Shown here in pieces: positions 55,621 to 64,000 of a stretch of DNA of 64,000 bases. How positions within the stretch are numbered: the stretch's first letter is position 1; each line of letters opens with the position of its first letter. The stretch lies in the NCBI GenBank assembly GCA_028571685.1, contig CM053142.1, forward strand, positions 129,696,796 to 129,760,795, read 5' to 3'. Under the pieces are notes generated by a model. The model had not been told where the DNA came from and did not search any database. It saw only the letters and a list, made by a program, of their open reading frames with translations. The position numbers were made by a program, and so were the translations under genes. The DNA is from Heterohyrax brucei (lineage: Eukaryota; Chordata; Mammalia; Hyracoidea; Procaviidae).

Positions 55621-56997
55621 ACTGAGCTCTTCGTCTGCCACTGGGGTCCGCCCTAGACCTGCATCGCTTCCCTTAGTCGTTATTACTTTTCTCCCTGTTT
55701 TTCAGATGAAGAATCTGAGATTTAAGGAGGCTAAGTAACCAAGTGACAGAGATTGACCTTAGTCTCATTTTTCTATGACTCCAAAGTCCCTTACACTTTT
55801 TAGCATAAATCTGAAAAATAAGTTAAAGATCTCACTTTTTTTTTTTTTTGCTTTTTGTCTTTTAATTCTTTCTCCTGTCCTCATTTTTTCCTTCTAGTCT
55901 TTTCTTTATTTTCCTAGACTGGAAAATATATCAATTTTTCTCAGAAGTTTGGTACATTTTCAGTGGGAACAGATTTTTTTTTTTCCCCAAAGCTGTGCTT
56001 TTAATGGTGTTTTTTGATGCCCAATGGGAATTGTCATGTTTTGTCTTGACACTGCTAAATAGTCTCTCACAGGAAATGAAAGCAGATAATTCATATGTCA
56101 CTGCTCGATAGTGGCTTTTCTTGGGTAGTGTCCAATCCAGAATACTGATGCTCTTTTATTTTCCTGATGAAAAGTGTTGAATCCTTCAGGCTCTTTAAAT
56201 TATCCTGTCTTAGGCTCTCTGCCTCAGCTGAAGAGGTAAATCTCTTTGAAGGAACATGTACTTTTTGTTGAAATCACAGCATGGAGGTTAAGTGAGGCAT
56301 TCCTTAGAAATGGAACATTTTGAAGTATTTTATTATTTTATCTTTTATTACGGTGTCTGGAATCTTATGGCTTTTCCAACCATGAACATTTTGTTTTGTT
56401 TTTGGACTGGATTGAGGAGCAAAGTTTTTAGGCCTTCCGGGAAGGCCTAAATTAAATCATTATGTGGGAAGATTGGGATTAAGTCATATGTGGGAAGATT
56501 GTGGATCAAGTGATGAGGGAACATTCCACATAGATCTTACTGTTAGTGCTTAAGCAGCTCCTCTCTCTGGCTGTTAGTGTCTTTCTGTTGGGAAATTCCT
56601 TTCCGGCATCTGATGGGGCTGCTGACTCACTTGGTCATTTCCCCCGAGGGCTGGGCACTAAGCCAGGCTGGGCAATTCCACCTTGGCCTCCCCAGACACA
56701 GTGGTGAGTCCTGAGATTGATGCCTAACCCAAGCAGAGTCATTTTAGACGAACTGACATAGGGGCTAGCAAAGAGAGGGTCTCTTCTTATGAAGAATGTG
56801 AGAGCAAACAACCATGTACTTCTGATGTTCCAGATGTTCTGTTACCAAGTGGAGAAAACTTCTGTAAGGAGGAAGGAAGCAGAGCCAAAGGTGAAGACAG
56901 AGCAAGTGCATCTCAGTGACATCATTTGATGCCCTGGATGGACCCTAAAACCTGTTCCTGACCTTTTTAGTGAAGAGCAATAAATTCTCTTTTGACA
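55621..56997. other. Unassigned sequence with a short palindrome
   Basis: Poly-T and pyrimidine-rich near 55830-55990. A perfect 25-bp palindrome at 56427-56451 (tttaggccttcc, g, ggaaggcctaaa). 56900-56990 ('caataaattctc') hints at an LTR-like end. No gene. Confidence 0.35.
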
Positions 56998-59110
56998 GAG
57001 TAGCAGGCGTAGGGTCTGGGGACCAAGGTTTCAGGAACGTATAGATCAATTGACATAACAAAACTTTTAAAGAATATGATATTTGACAAAGGTCCTACGA
57101 TTTTAAACTGGGGTAAGAACAGTCTCTTTAACAAATGGCGCTGGCATAATTGGACATCCATCTGCAAAAAATTGAAACAAGACCCATATCTCACACCTTA
57201 TACAAAAATCAACTCAAATTGGATAAAAGACCTAAATATAAAAGCTAAAATGATAAAGCTCATCCAAGATAAAATAGGGTCAACAATGGAAGTTTTAATA
57301 CACAATATAGACAGACTTCAAAATCTGACAAACAAAACATATTCATCAGAATAGAAAATAGATAAATGGGAATTAATAAGAATCAAAGACTTCTGCTCAT
57401 CCAAAGACTTCATCAAAAGAATTCAAAGACCACCTACAGAACGGGAAAAAATATTTGGCAACTCTATGTCAGACCAACTCCTGATCTCCATAATCTGTAA
57501 AATCAATATCAATAAGAAAAAGACAAATCGTTCAATTAAGTGATGGGCAAAGGAGATGGACAGACGCTTCTCTAAAGAGCAGATCCAGACAGCCAAAAAA
57601 CACATGTGGACATGCTCATGATCATTAATTATTAAAGAAATTCAAAGCAAAATGATAATGAGATACCATCTCACCCCAACAAGATTGGCCATGATCCAAA
57701 AAATGCAAAACACTAAATGTTGGAGAGGCTGTGGAGAGATTGGAACTCTCCTACACTGTTGGTGGGATTGCAGAATGGTGCAACCTCTTTGGAAAGCAAT
57801 TGGGTGTTACCTTAAAATAATGGATATAGATATACCATTTGACCCAGTAATTCCTCTGCTTGGCATATATCGTACAGAATCAAGGCCATTCACACCAACT
57901 GACACATGCACACGAATGTTCATTGCAGCACAGTCCACAATAGCAAAAAGATGGAATCAACCCAGATGCCTAACAACAGAAGAATGGATGGGTATAAACT
58001 TTGGTATATGTACTCAGTGGAGTACTATGCATTGATAAGGAACAATGATGATAACAGGAAACATCTCTCAATTTGGTCTCAACTGGAGGACATTATGTTG
58101 AGTGAAACTAGTCAGCGACAGACGGACAATTATTATATAAGACCCCTATGATAAAAACTTAAAAGCATACTCATACATAACAAAAAGACTCTTTGACGGC
58201 TACAAGGGTGGGGAGGGTGGGAGGGCAGGAGGGTGAGGGGTGAGGGTTTAGATTAGATAGTTGTTAGAAATTTGATTGCGTGAAATTGGTGACAATATAC
58301 ATTAGTAAAAAGATCTATATTAATGGGAGTTCAACACAACTTGTGTACTCCTCTCTTAACCCAATATTGTAAGCACAGAGTATGTACACTTTCATTTTTT
58401 ATTCAATTAAAAAAATAATAAAAATAAAAACTATGTTCAGCATCTTCTTTCAGAGAGTGGTATCTGGGGTCTTAAAGGCTAACAAGCGGCCATCTAAGAT
58501 GCATCAATTAGTCTCAACCCACTGGAGCGGAGGACAATGAAAGTCATGAAAGACATTTGGAAAGTATGAGCCCAAGAGATAGAAGGGGCCATGTATAATC
58601 CAGAGACTCCATCAGCATGACACTGGAAGAACTAGACGATGACTGGCCACTACCAATGACTGCCCTGACAGGGAATACAGTGTATGGACCCTGATGTAGC
58701 AGAAGAAAAATGGATGTGCAGAATCTGAAGTCTAGTAAAAAGACCAGACATGGACCCCAGACCCTCTGTTAGCCCAGAAAGGAAACCATTCCTGAAGCCA
58801 GCTCTTTAGACAAGGATTAGACTGGACTATAAGACATAAAATGATACTGGAGAAGAGTGTGTTTCTTGGCTTCAGAAGATAAATGAGGCTAACTGAGTGT
58901 TTCCTGTCCACAGGTAAGATGAGAGGGTAGAGGGGGACAAGAGCTGGTTGAACGGACAGAGAAAATACAGGGTGGAAAGGAAGAATGTGCTGTCACCAGG
59001 TGGGGAGAGCAACTAGACTCACATAGCAGTGTATGTGCAAGGTTTTGTATGACAAATGGACTTAGATTGTAAACTTTCACTCAAAACACAATAAAATGTT
59101 AAAAAAAAAA
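56998..59110 (+). mobile_element. L1 LINE(s), sense, apparently L1 nested in an L1 3' UTR
   Basis: 57079-58160 is the ORF2 C-terminal part (frames 57076-57354 and 57652-58151, with segments [33 protein letters not shown]-like and MFIAAQSTIAKRWNQP), broken by stops and frameshifts. It is followed by a 3' UTR ending in an A-rich tract (58400-58434). A second 3' UTR segment runs from 58435 to a poly-A at 59101-59110. The first 80 bp (56998-57078) look like the missing start of that second 3' UTR. Flanks attctcttttg and attcccttttg suggest target duplications. The nesting is inferred. Confidence 0.75.
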
Positions 59111-59171
59111 TTCCCTTTTGGTTCAAACAAACTGAGTTATCAGTGGAAATGGAATATGTCCTAATACAACA

Positions 59172-59335
59172 ACCCTAGTAGCCTAGTGGTTAAGTGCTAT
59201 GGCTGCTACTTAAAAGGTGGGCAGTTCAGATCTACCAGGTGCTCCTTGGAAACTCTATGGGGTAGTTCTGCTCTGTCCTATAGGGCTGCTGTGAGTCTGA
59301 GTTGACTCTATGGCCCTGGGTTTACTTTGGTTTGG
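59172..59335 (+). mobile_element. AfroSINE
   Basis: 'aaccctagtagcctagtgg' to 'gggtttactttggtttgg'. Complete. Confidence 0.9.
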
Positions 59336-59629
59336 GGGAATGCAACAACAAACTCGGTTACTTCTGGCCGAACAAACAGAAAATGAAGGCACACGATTCA
59401 TTTGTCCTCCCTGTTCCAGGGGGGATGTTATAGAGCAAACACATGGCCTCCTGGATTCAATCGTGAGTGAAGAAATCATTGTTCCTGCTTTTCTGCCAAC
59501 CGGAGACCCATATGGAGTAACTGAATGTCACCTGGTCAGTCTTGATTTGTCCCTGTGCTCTAGATGTAGGCTACTGCTATGTAACTGAGGATGTATGATC
59601 TGACCACAGTTCATTTCCAAATTTATATT
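59336..59629. other. Unassigned sequence
   Basis: Frames on both strands are open but have no recognisable product. Confidence 0.3.
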
Positions 59630-59832
59630 AACCATTTGCCATTGAGTGGTTTCCAGCTGATGGCAGTCCCTTGTGTATCAGAACAGAACTGTGCACCAAG
59701 GGGTTTTCAAAGGTGAAGTTTTTGGAAGTAAATTGCCAACGCTTTTTTGTGAGTTACCTCTGAGTGACCTTGAACTCTTAACTTTTCAGTTAGCAGCTGA
59801 GCACATTAACTCTCTCACCTAGGGACTCTACA
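59630..59832 (-). mobile_element. AfroSINE, long variant, minus strand
   Basis: 'gtggtttccagctgatggc', 'gaacagaactgtgcaccaag', 'ggaagtaaattgccaacgc', 'ctctcacctagggactc'. Confidence 0.75.
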
Positions 59833-60239
59833 GATACCTATTAGTGATGTTTAATTCTTCACAATGGATTGAGTTGTGCTGTGCTGATTCTCAAACTTTT
59901 TGTTATCTAGGACATCTTTCACTTCTTTTCTATGTGAAAGATTTTGTTTATCAAAATATGGCACTACATAATTATGAATTTGTTCTTGCCACATGAAATA
60001 AATCAATACATGCAAAACCATCAAACAAAACTGCTTACTGTTTGCCAAAACCAGCTTTTCTACACAGAGCTAGTGTAATTCATGCTACAAACTGCAATCT
60101 TGGAAGTCATAATATCTCCCAGGGTTCTTGCAATGTTGTATATATTACAAATATATTACAATATATTATAAATATTGCGCAGATAAAATTTGTGTATGTT
60201 ACCTCTACCTTTGGAGACCCGTAACAGGGCATTTCTGAC
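59833..60239. other. Unassigned AT-rich sequence
   Basis: Nothing recognised. 60140-60180 is a tatatta/caatata cluster. Confidence 0.4.
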
Positions 60240-60470
60240 CAATTAAGTGTAGGCACTGTGTTAAGAGCTAAAAAGATACAATGCCACAGTCTCTGTCCTC
60301 ATTGAATTTATAGTTTACTCCGATGGCACTTGGCTTGGCTTCATTCATCTATTCCCGCAAAATTTATTTATCCAGCAAAATTTCTGGAGATGCAAATTAA
60401 AATGAAACATGACCTTTGCACTTAAGGAACCTAGAGCCTGGTAGCTGAGAAATCAAGTAATGTCACAAGT
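60240..60470 (-). mobile_element. L2-like fragments, minus strand
   Basis: 'gtaggcactgtgttaagagc', 'cagtctctgtcctcattg' and 'acctagagcctggtagctg' fit two antisense L2 3' pieces. Diverged. Confidence 0.45.
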
Positions 60471-61149
60471 CTCAGGTCACCGTGACAAAACGCTACAATA
60501 GGTTAGTGAGACTTATGCATTAAACTACTGCATAGGGTTCTACAGGACAATGCCACCACCACCGCCCAGCTTGCTGTGTTCAGTTGCTCCTAGTTTCTGT
60601 GACAGTGCGGGTAAAACAAGCACTGAATCTGCAGAGTGTTCCCCATTACATAGCTGCTACATGCCTGGGCATGTGTGATAGACCTGGGGCAAACAGGCCT
60701 ATCACCTGTTCTCAGGACAGAACAGGTATGCTGTAAGAAACAGCACCCTCAACTTGAATGTTACATGTAGGAGGCATGGTTTGTTACAGGCAATTTTTTG
60801 AACAATATAAAATACTTACACTGGGTTTTCTGGCTGATGTGCCTGGCATAGGAGTCTCGGTAGATCCCACTTAGGACTCACCATGACCTTGTAGATCTCA
60901 CCTGGGACAGGTGAGCATCAACACCACTGCACTGAGGGAACATCCTGTGAGTTAATGCAGACAGGGAGAAGCCACACCCACCTAAACCTCTCCTACACCA
61001 GCATTTCCAGCTAGGTTCTGCTGAGAATGTATCCTTGCATTTATCACATTATATTGTCGTTTCTATAAGAGGTTTGTGTAAGTAGCTCATTTTCACCAAG
61101 CCTCTTATCTGGTCATCTGCAGGATTATTTCAAGCCTAAGGAGGAATTT
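60471..61149. other. Unassigned sequence
   Basis: Nothing recognised. Confidence 0.4.
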
Positions 61150-61440
61150 CTAGTTCATACTACGGAGAGTTAGAGAAGGCTTCCTTGAGGAAGTGGAGGT
61201 TAAACTGTGTTTTGCAGGGAGAATAAATTTTAGAAAGACAGAAAGGAAAAGAAGAAATATTCCTGGTAGGGAAGCATAGTGTGAAAAAGTCCAGAAGTGT
61301 AAAATGGACTTTTTCAGCAAGGAGAGCAGCAGGAAATATTTGGAGAATTAGGTATAAGCATGTATCCTCAAGGGTGTGGAGAGACACTGGCAGATTTACA
61401 TCAGAAAAATGACAAGATGGTAGCGTCTGCACAATCACTG
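61150..61440 (-). mobile_element. L2 LINE 3' part, minus strand
   Basis: 'gagaaggcttccttgaggaa', 'gtggaggttaaactgtg', 'gagagcagcaggaaat' match antisense L2. Confidence 0.55.
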
Positions 61441-61466
61441 TGACACCAGTGTGGAGGCAGGATAAT

Positions 61467-61492
61467 GAATGTGTGTATGTGTGTGTGTGGAC
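61467..61492. repeat. (TG)n microsatellite
   Basis: Short tgtgtatgtgtgtgtgtg run. Confidence 0.8.
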
Positions 61493-61559
61493 AGTGGGTT
61501 GGGAGCAAGCAGGGAAACCAGGTTGCCTAAAGAGGTGAGAGAAGGTAACACCTCTAAGG

Positions 61560-61870
61560 CAGTGCTCTACCACCCATCAGTCAGTTTGTCACGGCTTGTT
61601 CATGAGGCTGGACGCTGTGCCACCACTATGTCAAATACCAGCAGGATCACCCATGGTTGGTGGGTCTCAGCAGAGCTTCCAAAGACAGACTAGGAAGAAA
61701 GGCCTGGTGATCCACTTCCAAAATTCAGCCAATGAAAATCTATGGATCACAACAGTCTGATTTCCAACTATTTCATGAGGATGGCTCAGAAACAGGAAGT
61801 GTTTTGTCCAGTTGTACATGAGAGCCATGTGGTGGAGACAGACTCAGTGACAGCTAATCACAGTAAAACT
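61560..61870 (+). mobile_element. RTE head-tail SINE-like element, complete
   Basis: The clearest copy. It has head 'cccatcagtcagtttgtcac', 'caaataccagcaggatcacc' and 'gcagagcttccaaagacag', junction 'ctatggatcacaacagtctg', tail 'catgaggatggctcag' and end 'gacagctaatcacagtaaaa'. Confidence 0.85.
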
Positions 61871-62429
61871 GTGAAGCATTAGACCAGAAAAGGACTCAGA
61901 AATACTCTGATAAATAGTGCATTATTACATAGAAAAACATGTTACCTTTGACTTACGGCTCTTCTTCCTGTACAATATGCCAGCGCCTGTTTTTTTCATA
62001 GCCAAATAGCTCTTTAAGGCATGTGCTAAGTAAAAGACTCTGCTTTTAAGAGAAATTTGCTGACAGCTTTTTAAATAAAGTTTTATCTTTTTTCACATTA
62101 AAGTCTGCATCATATCCAGAATTTTTACTTTTATAATATTGCCAAAATCAAGTTTTCTTTTAAAAATCACTGAGTAAGAAGACTCAGGATTCAATATGCC
62201 CAAATTTTAAATCCGTATTCTTTCCATCTTCCTTGGTAATTTCCATATAGTGATTCCTGGAAAAGGTAGCCTTTCCCATAAACGGCCTTGTCATCTTCCT
62301 TGATTTAAAAAGAAAACAAAGTAAAGGGTACCACATACCTTTACTTCCATAAAACTGTGAGTTAGCTGGAGATAGATATTAAAATAAGTATAACAAACCT
62401 GCATCTAATTAGCACCACAAAATAGGGAG
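61871..62429. other. Unassigned sequence
   Basis: Nothing recognised. Confidence 0.4.
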
Positions 62430-62830
62430 CTTGGTGAGAGGAGAAACGTTCTACTTCCTTATAAGTTCTGACAATGAAGTTTGCAGACTCATTCTAAAAA
62501 AAGCTCTACCTACCTCATTTCTGAATATTTCTGTGGTGACCTTTGAAGTACTCCCCTTCGGAAGGTGTAAATTGATACCGATGCCTAGTCTACCCTTCAA
62601 GCAACTTTGGAACTCTTTTTCTGGAATGGCCATCAGAGCTGTCGTCATATTATCCCTGATGTCCCAAACGTTATCAAAATGTCTTCAGTATTTCCCCTAT
62701 CTTCAAGTAAAGAAAAAAGTCACTTGGGGTCAGATCAGGTGAGTACAGAGGGTGTTCTAATACGGTTATTTGTTTACTGTCTAAAAACTACCTCACAGAG
62801 AACTATACAAGTAAGTTCACAAGCTTATCA
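62430..62830 (-). mobile_element. Mariner transposase remnant, C-terminal, minus strand
   Basis: On the minus strand the frame carries QITVLEHPLYSPDLTPSDFF (motif YSPDLTPSDFFL at 62745-62710), which includes the third catalytic Asp region of mariner transposases. The C-terminal ALMAIPEKEFQSC and, after a frameshift, EGEYFKG follow. The N-terminal DNA-binding part and the first two catalytic Asp are missing or unreadable. Several stops and frameshifts make it a dead copy. Confidence 0.75.
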
Positions 62831-62844
62831 CCTTACCACCATGC

Positions 62845-62985
62845 ACAATGGCCATTCCAGAAAGAGTTCTAAAATTGCTTTGAAGAGTGGACTAGGTACT
62901 GGTGTCAGTGCATAGCTTCCCAAGGGGGATACTTCATAGGTGACTGTGATGACACTCAGCAATGAGGTATGTAGCACTTAGAACA
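62845..62985 (+). mobile_element. Mariner C-terminal remnant, plus strand
   Basis: Starts MAIPE, then after a frameshift NCFEEWTRYWCQCIASQ and GGYFIGD (62873-62944), the usual C-terminal end of mariner transposase. Its DNA aligns with the reverse complement of 62634-62490, so it is an inverted copy of the same part of the transposon. Confidence 0.75.
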
Positions 62986-63894
62986 ACAAAGTCTGCACAC
63001 TGAATTGTCAAACCCCATACCAACCCTACTATAGCCTGAAATTCCCACACAACTCAGGACCACAGCTGAAGACAAGGTGTTTCTAGCTTTGCATCATACA
63101 TGTTCATTTTTGTTTCCCTGTTGTAGCTGGAGACAACGAAGCTCTTCTTTTAGACCTTAACTGGGAAATTTGAGTTAATAAACCTTATAGTTTTAATGTT
63201 GATAGCAATTTCATAAATTTTTCAATAGTGGTTTACATTTTCCTCCTGATCATTTAATTTGCACCCCACCACACCATCACATCTCTAAAAGAATGTCTTT
63301 GTACTCTTTGCAAAGTTTACTCAAAAGTTCTTAGGTAAGCATTGGTAGCCAAGGCCTGTTGTTGTGGAAGCCTCCCACTAGTTATGCTTCCGGGCTTCCA
63401 AAGTGGGCACATGCTGGCAGTGACACGGGATTGATGAATGTGACAAGTAAGCTTTGTCACTATGCGTCAACTGGTATGTCTGCCTCAGTATCACCATGTG
63501 ACTTTATGTCAGAACATCAGACAGGAGGGTCACCTCCAGGGTTACATAGGCCAGTACGAGGCCACTGGTGCTTGAGTCTGCAGCTCTTAGACAAGGCCAC
63601 AGCTAAGATGTCTGTCTGCATAGCATTATGTATGTTTTCCAGGTGTCTCTTAGTTCAACCAGCTGTGGATGTAATATGCAGTCATCTAAATTTAGTAAAA
63701 ACTTTATGTTTCTGAGTTCCTTCCTTTTGTATAAGCAGGAACTCAGCACCCCTGAAGTGTCCCTGGCCATTTCTGCAAGTGCTCCCAAGAAATTGCCACA
63801 GGACATTGGATCATTTGGGGCCTTCCAAGCTTTCTCTTGTTCCAGCTCTCACTTTGCACATTATCTGTGTAGGTCACTTGTTTTGTAACAAGAA
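62986..63894. other. Unassigned sequence
   Basis: 63628-63888 is open in one plus frame after a weak acceptor-like 'ttttgtataagcag', but there is no convincing donor and no recognisable product. Confidence 0.35.
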
Positions 63895-64000
63895 CATCTA
63901 ATATTTGTAGAGTACCTACTATATAATGGCATTATTCCAAATGCCATATATGTTTTAATGTCATTTAATCTTTATAGCTATCCTGTGTGGCAGCTACTGG
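63895..64000 (+). mobile_element. MIR SINE, runs off the window
   Basis: 'gtagagtacctactatataa', 'ttccaaatgcc' and 'ttaatctttatagctatcc' are the MIR left and core region. Confidence 0.65.

Noticed and set aside
2889-59335. tRNA-like A and B boxes in many places, suggesting tRNA genes.
   Set aside because: They are the diverged tRNA-derived heads of AfroSINEs; no copy folds into an intact tRNA with CCA-ready ends and each continues into the SINE body.
63628-63888. Plus-strand 86-codon frame after an acceptor-like site.
   Set aside because: Weak acceptor, no clear donor, Ser-rich composition and no recognisable product.
1-64000. CRISPR arrays, prophage, operons or other bacterial features.
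   Set aside because: The repeats are interspersed eukaryotic transposons; there are no regularly spaced short repeats or dense coding frames.

Overview
This is a repeat-saturated, gene-poor piece of placental mammal nuclear DNA. The abundant tRNA-derived SINE (typical start ggaaaccctggtgg, middle ctccttggaaactctatggg, end gtgggtttggttt) is the AfroSINE type. It occurs with a BovB/RTE-like LINE, so the source is most likely an afrotherian, with elephant the best guess. Hyrax or sirenian cannot be excluded without a database search. No complete protein-coding gene, rRNA, functional tRNA or CRISPR array is visible. Nearly all open frames of 60-175 codons are chance frames or lie inside transposons.

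Layout. 1-10 kb: a MaLR LTR end, old L1 and MIR pieces, antisense L1 3' ends, AfroSINEs, and at 8.37-9.42 kb the 3' end of a minus-strand endogenous retrovirus (LTR with a 2 x 53 bp duplication, a polypurine tract and some internal sequence). 10.8-13.4 kb: a long decayed RTE element. 14.1-15.1 kb: a minus-strand solo-LTR-like element split by an AfroSINE. 18.7-19.4 kb: an L1 endonuclease fragment between perfect 16-bp repeats. 20.5-22.6 kb: a 5'-truncated antisense L1 with target-site duplications. 22.7-25.2 kb: L2 pieces and an ERVL (MLT2-like) LTR. 25.2-28.2 kb: mostly unclassified sequence. 28.2-33.5 kb: a hAT MITE, three MaLR LTRs and an antisense L1 holding a MaLR LTR, which itself holds a class I-like solo LTR. 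37-47 kb: RTE, AfroSINE and L1 pieces and an AT-rich palindrome. 47-56 kb: L2, MIR, SINEs and an unclassified 1 kb block. 57-59.1 kb: a sense L1, apparently L1 inside L1. 59-64 kb: SINEs, L2, two inverted mariner transposase remnants and a MIR.

The unifying theme is an RTE LINE and the short elements that appear to depend on it. The AfroSINE 3' end closely resembles the RTE 3' end (gggt-gctatgagtc, then actcgacggca). A second short family is built from the RTE 5' head joined directly to its 3' tail, and it recurs at least six times with the same internal junction. L1 contributes separate insertions with poly-A tails and target-site duplications.

A few non-repeat stretches keep open frames that could be exon remnants: 4558-4670 (+) with a good splice acceptor, 3366-3620 (+), 19899-20156 (-) and 41009-41230 (+). 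None can be tied to a known gene by eye.
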